Source: Aliiglaciecola sp. 3_MG-2023
GTDB taxonomy: Bacteria > Pseudomonadota > Gammaproteobacteria > Enterobacterales > Alteromonadaceae
DNA: 64,000 nt
Assembly: GCF_030548205.1 (NCBI RefSeq)
Contig: NZ_JAUORV010000018.1
Coordinates: 1-64,000, forward strand
Direction of reading: 5' to 3'
The position numbers and the translations under genes are program-made. The notes below the pieces were generated by a model. That model ran no database searches, had not been told where the DNA came from, and was given only the letters and a program-made list of their open reading frames with translations. Positions 37,905-47,079 of the stretch are shown one piece after another; positions within the stretch are counted from its first letter, which is position 1, and each line of letters starts with the position of its first letter.

Positions 37905-39113
37905 GTGATAGAGAATTCAGTGTTACTCGCACTTAATGTTTCCTCCTTAATAGTCATTGCTTTTAGTGCGAATTTACTGGTTTTACGCTCTTTTGAACGG
38001 CAAACATATTTACCATTAGCTATCTGTTTTATCGCCATTGCGGTGATAATGTGCCAGCCAACCTTAGCTGTTTTTTTCCCAGCGTTACAAAACGCATTGC
38101 TGATCCTTGCGCTGCCTGCAATGTTGCTTATCAGTCCTTGTTTTTGGTTTTATGTTCAAGGACTCACTTCTGAAAAACCATGGCGTTTTAGCCGAAAATC
38201 ATTACCTCATTTTATGCCCGCAGCCTTGGGCATGTTGATTGCGCTACTGACAATAATAATACCTGCCGACATTATTAGTGCCTTATTAGTTGAAGGAGAT
38301 GATAGTGTTCTTACCCGCTCTCCCATCCTATTGCGCTACTTAATCTACGGAATGCTTATTATCACTTTTATCTTAATACTGGGCTGGGTATTACAATCGG
38401 GGTTTTACTTTTACAAAATTATTCAAAGGCTTAATACATATCGTCAGCACTTAAAAGACTTGTTTGCTAGTACCGAGTCGAAAGAAATTAAATGGCTAAG
38501 CTGGTTATTATTTGCGGTAGGGACAGTTTGGGTAACTGCGGCGGTTTATATTGTGCTAGATAATCTATTTTACTCCATTAAGATCGATCCTGTTTGGGCG
38601 AATGCAGTAATATTCGTGATGCTCTGGAGTGTCGCAATTTGGGGGCTTAGACAAAAACCAGGCTTTGAAGAGCTGTATGAAAGCAAAGATGATATTAGAG
38701 AAGTGCTTGAACAAGAAAATAACCAGCAGCGTAAATATCAACGTTCAGCATTAGATGAGCAACAATCCACACTGATTGCAGCAAAAATAGAAAAAGCAAT
38801 GCATGAAGACAAAATCTATTTAGATGCATCATTGTCCATGCAAAAGCTGGCCAAGCATATTTTTACGTCACCTAATTACATTTCACAAACACTGAATGAA
38901 ACACTGGGAATGAATTTTTTTGATTATGTAAACAAGTACCGTGTAGATGCCGCTAAACGCATGTTAGAACAAAGTAATGATACCGTGTTAGATATTGCTA
39001 TGTGTGTCGGCTTTAACGCGAAATCGTCTTTCTATACTGCATTTAAAAAAGAAACCGAACAAACGCCAAGCCAATACCGAAAACAAGTTAAGTTAAATAA
39101 GGTACAGGCTTGA
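37905..39113 (+). CDS. AraC-family regulator with an N-terminal membrane domain
   Basis: The 402-residue protein has about seven N-terminal transmembrane segments (to about residue 245) and a cytoplasmic C-terminal AraC helix-turn-helix: MQKLAKHIFTSPNYISQTLN, then KYRVDAAKRMLEQSNDTVLD and CVGFNAKSSFYTAFKKETEQ. Such proteins are thought to sense a signal at the membrane and bind DNA directly. The GTG at 37905 (MIENSVLLAL) is preferred because GAGG lies 7 bp upstream. An upstream TTG at 37857 has no ribosome site. Target genes are unknown; the divergent DUF4386-like gene is the nearest candidate. Confidence 0.88.
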   Translation: MIENSVLLALNVSSLIVIAFSANLLVLRSFERQTYLPLAICFIAIAVIMCQPTLAVFFPALQNALLILALPAMLLISPCFWFYVQGLTSEKPWRFSRKSLPHFMPAALGMLIALLTIIIPADIISALLVEGDDSVLTRSPILLRYLIYGMLIITFILILGWVLQSGFYFYKIIQRLNTYRQHLKDLFASTESKEIKWLSWLLFAVGTVWVTAAVYIVLDNLFYSIKIDPVWANAVIFVMLWSVAIWGLRQKPGFEELYESKDDIREVLEQENNQQRKYQRSALDEQQSTLIAAKIEKAMHEDKIYLDASLSMQKLAKHIFTSPNYISQTLNETLGMNFFDYVNKYRVDAAKRMLEQSNDTVLDIAMCVGFNAKSSFYTAFKKETEQTPSQYRKQVKLNKVQA

Positions 39114-39410
39114 TCACATTAAAAAGTGGTAACTGCGCCCATCAAACCAATAAAATTTACATTGGTCGTATACATGAATGTAAACAGTGATACGAGGCAG
39201 CAAAGAAACTAATACAAAGGCGTTAGATTAAATCCCAGTGCTTTTTTATTTTCAGTAATATCAGTAAGTTAGCAGTTTAGCGTGGTATTCAAAGGGATAG
39301 GGTTTTGATGTGTGAGGCACCCCGTTAATGTGCTGAATAGGTGGTTGTAAGGCGCAAATTAGTGGCGGTTGAATATTTCAGGCTTATCGTTTACTTTGTA
39401 TATAAAATAA

Positions 39411-39770
39411 ACACTTGTTAGCTTTGCCGATCGACAACATTTTTATAGTTTGGCAAGTAGAACCATGCGCCGCATTTTAGTTGATCACGCCCGTAGCATT
39501 AGTCGCTTAAAACGCGGTGCCAATGGTATGAAAGTTACCCTCAATACCGAGCTATTAAGTAACAAACAGGATGTTTCGCAATTTCTTTCCTTAAATTCAG
39601 CCCTTGAAAAGCTAGTGAAGCTGGATAATCGAAAAGCCAAGATGCTTGAATTAGAAACATTTGTTGGTTTAAACATTAAACAAATTGCAGAGATATACGC
39701 ACTCTCTGTGAGAACGGTAGAGCGGGAATTGAAGTTCTCAAAGGCATGGATTTATAAAGAGATGGCCTAA
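39411..39770 (+). pseudogene. Remnant of an ECF sigma factor gene (C-terminal half)
   Basis: The reading frame from 39411 gives DRQHFYSLASRTMRRILVDH, then ARSISRLKRGANG and a region-4 helix-turn-helix LNIKQIAEIYALSVRTVERE. This matches the central and C-terminal part of the ECF sigma group with the MRRILVDHAR signature. Intact members are about 180-190 residues. Here a stop codon (TAA, 39408-39410) comes just before the matching part and no region-2 sequence is seen upstream, so the promoter -10-binding half is missing. An internal TTG or ATG could still give a 100-residue protein. The 300-bp stretch before it (39114-39410) shows no other gene. Confidence 0.8.
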
Positions 39771-40069
39771 ACGGCTAAATAACCCTAAAACAGATTCAGC
39801 CTCACTACAATTTTCACAACACATTGCATTCCATTCAATGGTTTTTGCAATTCTTGCACACTTTAAGTCTCAACTTCTCCTGCCAAGTAACGGTAATTGA
39901 ATAATATTTATCAAAAACAGTGGTTTAGGTGGTTGGTAAGTATCTTGCACCTATTTCTATTGAACAAGTTTGAATGTGCAAAATCTGTTTGAAATCAATC
40001 AGACAAGCAAACAACTTAAGTTAATTGGGCGTCAAAACTAACGCGCCGTAAATTAAATGGAGATAATCA

Positions 40070-40615
40070 ATGAAAAACAACAAGCTTTTAGCAGGAGAAA
40101 AATTTCCGAAAATACAAATTAGCGACTCGAAGGGCAATCTCGCCAACCTTTCTGAGGCGGCTCACAGTGCTAGTGCCACTGACAGATGGTCATTAGTCGT
40201 CGCTTATCGTGGCTATCACTGCCCTATCTGTTTGAAGTATTTGAATAAGATGACCGAATACACTGAAAAACTAAACAATTTGAAAATTGACATTGTTGCC
40301 ATTTCAGCAGACACACCAGAACAATTAAATAAAATGATTGATAAAGGTTTAGACACTAACTTTCCTGTACTCACGGGCTTAACCCTAACGCAAATGAACG
40401 CCTTAGGATTATATATTTCCGACCCCATGAGTGATTCTGAAACCGACCACCCATTCCCTGAACCCGGTTTGTTTCTAGTAAACCCTGAAGGTGACACTGT
40501 CATGATCGAAATTGCCAATGCACCTTTCATTCGCCCGGATCTTGAACAACTAGTGAATGGAATTGAGTTTGCTTTCGAAAATGACTACCCAGTCCGTGGT
40601 ACTCACCAAAACTAG
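40070..40615 (+). CDS. Peroxiredoxin-like protein (AhpC/TSA family)
   Basis: The 181-residue cytoplasmic protein has a thioredoxin-like fold with a peroxiredoxin-type active-site region WSLVVAYRGYHCPICLKYLN, where C-P-I-C replaces the usual single peroxidatic Cys context. It also has DIVAISADTPEQLNKMIDKG and PEPGLFLVNPEGDTVMIEIA. Members of this AhpC/TSA subgroup are annotated as peroxiredoxin-like and their substrate is uncertain. The ribosome site TGGAG lies 10 bp upstream. It is a single gene; the 299-bp gap on its left shows nothing recognisable. Confidence 0.82.
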   Translation: MKNNKLLAGEKFPKIQISDSKGNLANLSEAAHSASATDRWSLVVAYRGYHCPICLKYLNKMTEYTEKLNNLKIDIVAISADTPEQLNKMIDKGLDTNFPVLTGLTLTQMNALGLYISDPMSDSETDHPFPEPGLFLVNPEGDTVMIEIANAPFIRPDLEQLVNGIEFAFENDYPVRGTHQN

Positions 40616-40640
40616 CGTTTAGCTATCTGGCTTTTGATCT

Positions 40641-40665
40641 GGTCGGCAATTACAAGTTGCCGACC
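40641..40665 (+). terminator. Hairpin after the peroxiredoxin-like gene, weak terminator
   Basis: GGTCGGCAA (40641-40649) and TTGCCGACC (40657-40665) form a perfect 9-bp stem with a 7-base loop, 26 bp beyond the stop codon. No T-run follows, so factor-independent termination is uncertain. Confidence 0.45.
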
Positions 40666-40810
40666 TCCTATAAATCCTATTCACTTTCCCCTTTTTAAGC
40701 AGTTAAACTCTACTTAAACCAATCCATTTCCCCAAACAATTCCATTGATATGGGGGGCAACGTTAACGGCTATTGCTGTAACTAATAATGAAAACTTACC
40801 ACACACACAT

Positions 40811-40841
40811 AAAAAAAGAGTCGATGTTACATCGACTCTTT
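40811..40841 (-). terminator. Rho-independent terminator of the aldehyde dehydrogenase gene
   Basis: AAAGAGTCGATG (40815-40826) pairs with CATCGACTCTTT (40830-40841) around TTA, and the minus-strand reading continues into TTTTTTT. It lies about 50 bp past the stop at 40893. Confidence 0.92.
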
Positions 40842-40892
40842 GCGGATAATTAAACGGGTAAATGCAGAGGCTTATATTCAGTTAGCCATGTT

Positions 40893-42272
40893 CTATTCTT
40901 GATTAATCATAACGGATTTAATATTTACAAATTCAGTTATACCAAAGCCACCATGTTCTCTGCCATAACCACTGGATTTCACGCCTCCAAAGGGTAAATT
41001 AGGCTGTGCTAAACCGTAGCCATTAATATTTACCATTCCGGTATCAAACTCTTCAATGGCCATTTTCACTGCTTTTTCTTCATCTGCTGAAAAAATGCCA
41101 CCACCTAATCCATATCTGGAATCATTTGCTACCTTTATTGCTTCTTCATTGTCTTTAACTTTTATCAGCGCAGCCACGGGTCCGAATAGTTCGTCGTCGT
41201 ATGCGGGCATACCTGATTGCACATTTTCAAGAACTGATGGCGGGTAAAAATAGCCTGTTTTATCTGGAATTTCACAACCCACAAGCGCCACCGCTCCTTT
41301 ATCAATAGACTCTTTGACTTGCTCATGTAACTCGTCACGTAAGTCTTCTCTGGCCATGGGACCTAAATCCGTATCTTGGTTGTTGGGATCACCCATTTTC
41401 ATACTTTCGATTTGCGCCACAAAGGCTTCCTTGAATTCATCATATTTTGCTGCGGTGACGACAAATCGCTTGGCTGCCACACAGGTTTCACCGTTATTAA
41501 TCATGCGACCTTTTACGCAAGCCTCTACAGCGGTTTTAATATTGGCGTCATCAAGGACGATAAACGCATCGTTGCTACCTAATTCTAGAACCGTTTTCTT
41601 TGCGTATTTTCCTGCTGTCTCAGCAACTTTTTTACCTACGCTGTCACTGCCTGTAAAGGTTACGCCACGTATTTTGTTGTGAGAAATTAGTTCGGTTGCA
41701 GTTGAGCCTTTGATGAGTAATGACTGGTATACGTGTTCAGGGAATCCTGCTTGTTCGAACATTTCTTGTAGTTTAACGGCCATACCAAACACATTGGAAG
41801 CGTGCTTCATTACGGTTGTGTTGCCGGCCATAATGTTGGTGATACTGTATCTAATTACTTGATAAAGTGGGAAATTCCAGGGCTGAATACCTAAAATAAC
41901 CCCAATAGGTTGATAGCTGATGATTGCTTTACCACCGTCTATTTCCCGTTCTTCGTCATCAAGTGCCTTTATGGCTTCTGTTGCTGTGTATTCACAAATG
42001 CCTGCACAAAGTTCTATTTCTTGTGCGCCTTGGGCTTTCACTTTTCCCATTTCTGAGATCATTAACTTGAGTATTTCAGATTTATTTTCACGAATGATGG
42101 AGGCTAAATTTAATACCAACTCGGCACGTTTATCTTTAGGCATCTTCCTCCACGATAAAAATGCTTGGTGACTTTTGTCTACAGCAACATTTGCTTCTTC
42201 TAAGTTCAAAAGTTGGAACTCGTCAACTACCTGTTCTGTATAGGGATTGATCGTTTTTACGGTGTTCGACAT
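40893..42272 (-). CDS. NAD(P)-dependent succinate-semialdehyde dehydrogenase (Sad/YneI-like)
   Basis: The 459-residue aldehyde dehydrogenase has the NAD-binding segment GVILGIQPWNFPLYQVIRYS, the catalytic Glu230 in VLELGSNDAFIVL and catalytic Cys264 in NNGETCVAAKRF. Its length and sequence resemble the E. coli Sad/YneI subgroup, which oxidises succinate semialdehyde, rather than the longer GabD type. The substrate is inferred from subgroup only. No GABA transaminase gene is adjacent. The gene is transcribed alone. Confidence 0.88.
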   Translation of the reverse strand: MSNTVKTINPYTEQVVDEFQLLNLEEANVAVDKSHQAFLSWRKMPKDKRAELVLNLASIIRENKSEILKLMISEMGKVKAQGAQEIELCAGICEYTATEAIKALDDEEREIDGGKAIISYQPIGVILGIQPWNFPLYQVIRYSITNIMAGNTTVMKHASNVFGMAVKLQEMFEQAGFPEHVYQSLLIKGSTATELISHNKIRGVTFTGSDSVGKKVAETAGKYAKKTVLELGSNDAFIVLDDANIKTAVEACVKGRMINNGETCVAAKRFVVTAAKYDEFKEAFVAQIESMKMGDPNNQDTDLGPMAREDLRDELHEQVKESIDKGAVALVGCEIPDKTGYFYPPSVLENVQSGMPAYDDELFGPVAALIKVKDNEEAIKVANDSRYGLGGGIFSADEEKAVKMAIEEFDTGMVNINGYGLAQPNLPFGGVKSSGYGREHGGFGITEFVNIKSVMINQE

Positions 42273-42460
42273 GATATTTCCTCTTTTTAGTTCAACGGAA
42301 CAAGAGGTGCAAAACCTTTACCAACTTGGCTAAATTGTTAAGTCGTTGAAATGTATTGATAATTTCTATTTTCTTGTCTAGGCTCTGTGAATTAGGTTAA
42401 GGAATTTTGAAAAATATTCACAGCCTGAATTTATTATTGTGAATGTTACAGAAGGATATA

Positions 42461-42492
42461 AAAAGCCTGTAAAATTGCTTTTACAGGCTTTT
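42461..42492 (-). terminator. Rho-independent terminator of the peptidase/DUF6702 unit
   Basis: A perfect 14-bp stem, AAAAGCCTGTAAAA (42461-42474) and TTTTACAGGCTTTT (42479-42492), closes on TTGC. It lies downstream of the DUF6702-like gene on the minus strand. The rest of the gap to the aldehyde dehydrogenase gene holds nothing recognisable. Confidence 0.93.
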
Positions 42493-42557
42493 AGAAAGGT
42501 TAAATGGCTGGGTTAAGACACTATCAAGTCAGTTACTATATTAAATGACTGCGGGTC

Positions 42558-43061
42558 TCAATGGTTATGGAATGACACCTTTAATAATTCCACTGAGTCT
42601 GCAAAGGTTAAGGTTTGTAACTCACCTTTACCTTCAACATTTATGGTGTTGACTTGCTGAGGCCATAAATCTCGCAACGCATCATGACGTATGCTCAAGT
42701 TCTCCAATTTAGCCGGTTGGGTAGTTTCCTGATACACCCAGAAAAACTTCCCTTCTATTTCATGGCCTACTACTTTTAATGGCAAAGCCTGCTGCTGACT
42801 ATCGAATAACTTAAATCGCTTACTCACATAATTGCTAAATTCATTTTGCGTCTTTTCTGAATCGAGTATATCCGCATCTTTACCGAATATTTCTTTTACT
42901 GCGTGTTCGGCATCATGAACCCTGAAGCGATGCATGATTTCGATATTCTCAGTGCGAGGATTAAACAATACTGTGCTAATCGACGTTTTTTGTTGGTGAG
43001 CGCTTAAGGAAAACGCTGTAAATAACAGCGCCCCTATTATTAGTTTGATTAAATTACCCAT
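42558..43061 (-). CDS. DUF6702-like exported protein
   Basis: The 167-residue protein has a signal peptide (cleavage near SLSAHQ) and a small domain beginning TSISTVLFNPRTENIEIMHR. I associate this with DUF6702 from memory; the function is unknown. It begins 2 bp after the M1 peptidase gene, so the two are co-transcribed and the product probably acts with the peptidase in the envelope. It carries no cysteine or known catalytic motif. Confidence 0.65.
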   Translation of the reverse strand: MGNLIKLIIGALLFTAFSLSAHQQKTSISTVLFNPRTENIEIMHRFRVHDAEHAVKEIFGKDADILDSEKTQNEFSNYVSKRFKLFDSQQQALPLKVVGHEIEGKFFWVYQETTQPAKLENLSIRHDALRDLWPQQVNTINVEGKGELQTLTFADSVELLKVSFHNH

Positions 43062-43063
43062 GA

Positions 43064-45526
43064 TTAGTTATTGTCGTCTTCTTCAATATCGTCTGCATCA
43101 TAGGTTTTTACCTCGGTTTTTATGTCATGCATAATGTCTCGATAAACCTTGCCACTGCGCTTTTTGGTTTTATAGGCTTCAATCCGCGATGGAATAATTT
43201 TTCGCGGATAATGGTTGTTACTGACATCCACATCTGCAGTTTCCCAGTGAGGGTCAACGGTAACGCTAACTAGCTCTTTATTTTTGTCGGTGATAATGAG
43301 TTTGCTAACAGCTTTCGGCGTTCGACGCCAGATTTCTGCCGGAATATACTGGTTTTCAACACTGCCATCGGCAAAGGTGAGTTCCAATATAATGGGCATG
43401 ACCAGGCCACCTTTATTTGAAAAATCCAGCACATAATAGTTTTTATCTTCTTCCACTGCGCGCTCTAGGGCTACTTTTTCCCAAGGTTTGAGTTTGCTTA
43501 GGAACTTCTGATAGGCATTGCGCTCTTTATTCGTCACCGTAAAACGATCGTTTTCGTCATAGAAATCGGTGATATCAGGGAAGCGTTCTATCCAAAGTTT
43601 TCGCCCTTCAGCTTTGTTACGTTTGTCAGTGAGTGACACTGGTTTATCAAGCTCTTCTTGACGTTGGCGGTCAAAATCGATATCAGGATCATGGGTGTCT
43701 AAGCGCAGCTTATAAATTTTATCGATGGAGATATCTACATGGTCGGTACTGTAAAACCAACCCCGCCAAAACCAATCTAAGTCCACCCCTGAGGCCTCTT
43801 CCATGGTGCGGAAAAAATCTGAAGGCGTAGGGCGTTTATATTTCCAACGCTGTGCATATTCTTTAAACGCAAAGTCGAATAATTCCCGACCCAGGATGGT
43901 TTCTCGTAGAATATTTAAGGCCGCAGCAGGCTTAGTATAGGCATTTGGACCTAAACGTAACACGCTGTCCGATTGGGTCATAATCGGGACCTGGGTTGAT
44001 GATTTCATGTAATCCACCACATCCCTTGGTTCAACTCCCCAAGGAATACTGGGATCCCACTCACGACCGGCTACTCCGTCTAAAAAGCTGTTTAAGCCTT
44101 CGTCCATCCAGGTCCATTGACGTTCGTCAGAATTAACCACCATAGGAAAATATATGTGGCCAATTTCATGAATTACTACGCCAATTAAGAAACGCTTTTC
44201 TGCTTGGGAATAGGTACGACTACCATCCTTTTGCAACTCAGTACGAGGGCCATTAAAGGTGATCATCGGATATTCCATTCCGCCTACAGGGCCATTGACT
44301 GACTGCGCCACAGGGTAGGGATAATCAAATGAAAACCGCGAGTATACCTCTAAAGTCTGAATAATCGCTTCAGTGGAATATTTCTCCCATAACTTACCGC
44401 CTTCTTTAGGATAAAACGACATTGCCATCACTAAGGGCTGGTCATCACCGCCTTGTTGATGGCCACGGGCATCCCACATAAATTTACGTGAAGAAGCCCA
44501 AGCAAAATCACGTACGTTATTAGCTTTAAATTTCCATGTTTTGCTTTGGTTAGTGCCTTTTTTTTCGTTTTCTAATGCTTCTTCAGGGGTAACCACAAAT
44601 ACGATGCGCTCTGCATCTTCCGCTTGTTCTAAACGTTTACGTTGGGTGGAAGTCAGTACGTTTTTGGGATTTTGTAACTCACCCGTAGCACTCACAATAT
44701 GATCCGCAGGTACAGTCAATTCCACGTCGTAATTACCAAACTCTAAGGTAAATTCGCCGCGGCCAATGAACTCTCTGTTAGTCCAAGCTTCGTAATCTGT
44801 ATAGGCATGTAAACGAGGAAACCATTGGGCTAACAAGAAAATATCGTTGCCTCCTTCACGTGCATCATCAGGGAAATGCTCGTACCCAGAACGCGCAGTG
44901 ACGGCATCTTCCTCAACAATATTAAAGGCGTAATCAATATTAAATACGGTTTTCTTGCCCGGCTTGAGGTGGCGGGGCAAGTCGATACGCATATTAGTAC
45001 CCACTATGGTGAATTTAAGCTTGTTACCTTTGTTGTCGGTTACAGATTGAATGTCGAAGCCCAATTCATGGTCGTCGGTGAATTGCTGTCGACGCAGGGC
45101 ACCTAGGCTAAGTTGGGCTGGCTTATCAGAGGATGCCGCTGCGGTTGCTGGCCCACGGTTACCAATGCCTCCAAAGGTTGTGGTCAAGGCCGACATGGAG
45201 TCGTTGCGGAATTTATTCTGCTCTAACTGCATCCACAAATATTTCAATGTATCTGGAGAATTGTTGTGATAAGTGATTTGTTCACTGGCTTCAATTCGAC
45301 GTTTTTGTTCGTCTAATTTAGCCTTGATTTGATAATCAACCTGCTGTTGCCAATATTCATGACCGGGCTCGCCAGCGGCGTTGCGATAAACATTGGGGGT
45401 AGGTAGTGATTCATCTAGTTGGCGAAATTTATCTTCAAAATCGCCTTTTGTTTGATTAACTGTCGCGTTTGCCAGGCCAATCACAAAACATGATAGCATC
45501 GCTACCAAAGAGAGTGGTTTTAACAT
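43064..45526 (-). CDS. Exported M1-family metallopeptidase
   Basis: The 820-residue protein has a signal peptide (cleavage near GLANA) and the gluzincin signature H453-E-I-G-H457 followed after 18 residues by Glu476 in WMDEGLNSF, which completes the zinc site. The substrate-recognition motif G-x-M-E-N of aminopeptidases appears as GGMEYPM, with Asn replaced by Tyr. The C-terminal part is rich in charged residues. Exported M1 peptidases of this type are common in marine Alteromonadales and probably help degrade peptides. It is co-transcribed with the DUF6702-like gene. Confidence 0.92.
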   Translation of the reverse strand: MLKPLSLVAMLSCFVIGLANATVNQTKGDFEDKFRQLDESLPTPNVYRNAAGEPGHEYWQQQVDYQIKAKLDEQKRRIEASEQITYHNNSPDTLKYLWMQLEQNKFRNDSMSALTTTFGGIGNRGPATAAASSDKPAQLSLGALRRQQFTDDHELGFDIQSVTDNKGNKLKFTIVGTNMRIDLPRHLKPGKKTVFNIDYAFNIVEEDAVTARSGYEHFPDDAREGGNDIFLLAQWFPRLHAYTDYEAWTNREFIGRGEFTLEFGNYDVELTVPADHIVSATGELQNPKNVLTSTQRKRLEQAEDAERIVFVVTPEEALENEKKGTNQSKTWKFKANNVRDFAWASSRKFMWDARGHQQGGDDQPLVMAMSFYPKEGGKLWEKYSTEAIIQTLEVYSRFSFDYPYPVAQSVNGPVGGMEYPMITFNGPRTELQKDGSRTYSQAEKRFLIGVVIHEIGHIYFPMVVNSDERQWTWMDEGLNSFLDGVAGREWDPSIPWGVEPRDVVDYMKSSTQVPIMTQSDSVLRLGPNAYTKPAAALNILRETILGRELFDFAFKEYAQRWKYKRPTPSDFFRTMEEASGVDLDWFWRGWFYSTDHVDISIDKIYKLRLDTHDPDIDFDRQRQEELDKPVSLTDKRNKAEGRKLWIERFPDITDFYDENDRFTVTNKERNAYQKFLSKLKPWEKVALERAVEEDKNYYVLDFSNKGGLVMPIILELTFADGSVENQYIPAEIWRRTPKAVSKLIITDKNKELVSVTVDPHWETADVDVSNNHYPRKIIPSRIEAYKTKKRSGKVYRDIMHDIKTEVKTYDADDIEEDDNN

Positions 45527-45907
45527 TGTATTACCAGATTGTTGTTTAAAAAATTTGCATTGTGAGCACAGTTTTATTTAAAACCTTAATCGACATGCGG
45601 TTATTTTTATCGGGGCTGTCTATGCATAACGAATTGTGAATAACTCACATAAAACACAACATAAATGAAACTTAAGTACCAAAACTAGTTGAAACAACTT
45701 CTATATGCTGTGTTTCAAACGATTGATTGAATTGTCAAAGTTGGAATTCGAACAACCCTAAATTAAGCTTACAACGATGGGATGTTAAAAGAAATGTTAT
45801 AACATAATATTATTTTTGCTACTAAGACCTAAAATGTATAAATATGATTACAGCCCGCAGCGGCTTGATTCTACCAAAAATTTGGGGAATTTTGAAATAC
45901 TCTAAAG
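45527..45907. other. Intergenic region, nothing definite
   Basis: These 381 bp upstream of the M1 peptidase gene are AT-rich. No ORF, hairpin terminator or repeat was recognised. The stretch presumably carries the peptidase promoter. Confidence 0.5.
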
Positions 45908-46012
45908 TTAGCTGAGTTGATTGCTCAGAGCCTTAGCAATTAATACTGCCGAAATATTATCGTTGCCGCCGTGTTGATTTGCTCGGTGACTCGTAAGGAG
46001 ATGCCAGCTACT
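45908..46012 (-). pseudogene. C-terminal remnant of a PP2C-type protein phosphatase
   Basis: On the minus strand a 34-codon open stretch ending at TAA (45910-45908) reads LTSHRANQHGGNDNISAVLI, then AKALSNQLS. The G-G-x-D-N-I-[ST]-x-V-L motif is the last conserved motif of PP2C Ser/Thr phosphatases. A stop codon directly upstream (46015-46013) and the absence of any earlier phosphatase motif show that only about 30 of some 250 codons remain. It is too short to be functional. Confidence 0.68.
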
Positions 46013-46138
46013 TTAATGTAAGAAGCGTAAAGCAGTATAAAAAACCATCAAAAAAAATGAAAAAAATATGAAGATTGCTAGTTGTCAGACTTTATATATC
46101 TGAATTGTATGAGTATTTTATTTTTCAAAGATGTGGAA

Positions 46139-46167
46139 TTGCTTTTTAAATTAGCGCTTGTTAGGAT
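46139..46167 (+). promoter_or_regulatory. Candidate promoter of the guanidinium-exporter unit
   Basis: TTGCTT (46139-46144), 17 bp, then TAGGAT (46162-46167). A transcript starting near 46174 would begin just ahead of the first riboswitch hairpin. Confidence 0.5.
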
Positions 46168-46186
46168 GCATTTTGCACACTTGATG

Positions 46187-46230
46187 TGGGGACGACCTCA
46201 CCGCTCTTCTTTATTTACGGGGACGACCCC
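46187..46230 (+). ncRNA. Guanidine-II (mini-ykkC) riboswitch
   Basis: Two short hairpins with identical ACGA loops stand 20 bp apart: TGGGG-ACGA-CCTCA (46187-46200, one G-U pair) and GGGG-ACGA-CCCC (46219-46230). Paired stem-loops with ACGR tetraloops are the defining feature of the guanidine-II class, which binds guanidinium and frees the ribosome site. The second hairpin ends 20 bp before the ATG of an SMR exporter gene, the classic target. The ribosome site AAGAG lies between hairpin and start. Confidence 0.88.
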
Positions 46231-46250
46231 AACATAATAAGAGCGTATTT

Positions 46251-46565
46251 ATGTCTTGGTTTATTCTTATCATTGCAGGGTTTTTAGAAGCTGGCTGGTT
46301 AGTCGGTATTCAAAAATCTGAGTCTTTTACACATATTCCCTACGTATTACTTGCCGTGTTATCTATGGCACTGAGTCTATTGCTATTTTCCATTGCCATA
46401 AAAGATATTCCCATTAGTCATGCATACCTTGTTTGGTTAGCTGTAGGTGCATCTAGTATTTCCGTTATTAATCATTATTTCTTCGCACAAAGTCTTTCTA
46501 TCAAACAATTAATCTGTTTAGCTATCATTGCATTGGGAGTGATTGGTTTGAAGTTGACTAGTTAA
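46251..46565 (+). CDS. gdx: Small multidrug resistance transporter, probable guanidinium exporter
   Basis: The 104-residue protein has four transmembrane helices and the SMR start MSWFILIIAGFLEAGWLVGI with the essential membrane Glu13 in FLEAGW. SMR proteins of the Gdx/SugE type export guanidinium in exchange for protons. The guanidine-II riboswitch directly upstream supports that substrate more strongly than the sequence itself, since Gdx and Emr types are hard to separate by eye. It may be co-transcribed with the ACT-domain gene 39 bp downstream. Confidence 0.87.
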   Translation: MSWFILIIAGFLEAGWLVGIQKSESFTHIPYVLLAVLSMALSLLLFSIAIKDIPISHAYLVWLAVGASSISVINHYFFAQSLSIKQLICLAIIALGVIGLKLTS

Positions 46566-46604
46566 TATCGGAATAGAAAATTAATATAAAAAAGTGAGAA
46601 TTTT

Positions 46605-47018
46605 ATGTCTGGTGAAAAAGAGTTAGCCAAACTCATCGCTTCAATGGAGCCTGTTTTGTTGCCCCAGGAGTACGTGTTTGCAACCTTTGAAAATTGTGAT
46701 TATCAACGACTGGAGACATTGAATCCCATTGGTACTTTTCTAGAAAAAGAAGGTATGTCGGTGATTATTGAAAAATGTATGGCCGACAAGCACGAAATCC
46801 CTTATTCAGGCGTATTTAAATGTATAACCTTAAATGTACACTCAAGTCTTGATGCCGTTGGTTTAACCGCAGCAATATCCACAACACTTACCCAATCAAA
46901 CATCAGTGCAAACGTCGTTGCCGGGTATTACCACGATCACATTTTCGTTAATGTGGCAGATGCAAATCGAGCCATTGCCGATTTATGTACCCTGGCCGAA
47001 AATGGGCTAGTAAATTAA
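46605..47018 (+). CDS. ACT-domain protein
   Basis: The 137-residue cytoplasmic protein fits a family of tandem ACT-like domains: a first part EKELAKLIASMEPVLLPQEY, then YSGVFKCITLNVHSSLDAVG, LTAAISTTLTQSNISANVVA and GYYHDHIFVNVADANRAI. ACT domains usually bind amino acids; the ligand and role of this stand-alone version are unknown. It follows the exporter gene by 39 bp with no terminator between, so it may be read through under the riboswitch. Confidence 0.78.
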   Translation: MSGEKELAKLIASMEPVLLPQEYVFATFENCDYQRLETLNPIGTFLEKEGMSVIIEKCMADKHEIPYSGVFKCITLNVHSSLDAVGLTAAISTTLTQSNISANVVAGYYHDHIFVNVADANRAIADLCTLAENGLVN

Positions 47019-47079
47019 TCAGATTAGTTGCTGTAACTAGCCTATTGAGTTGTGCCTTGGCCTAATCGTTAATCTTGAG

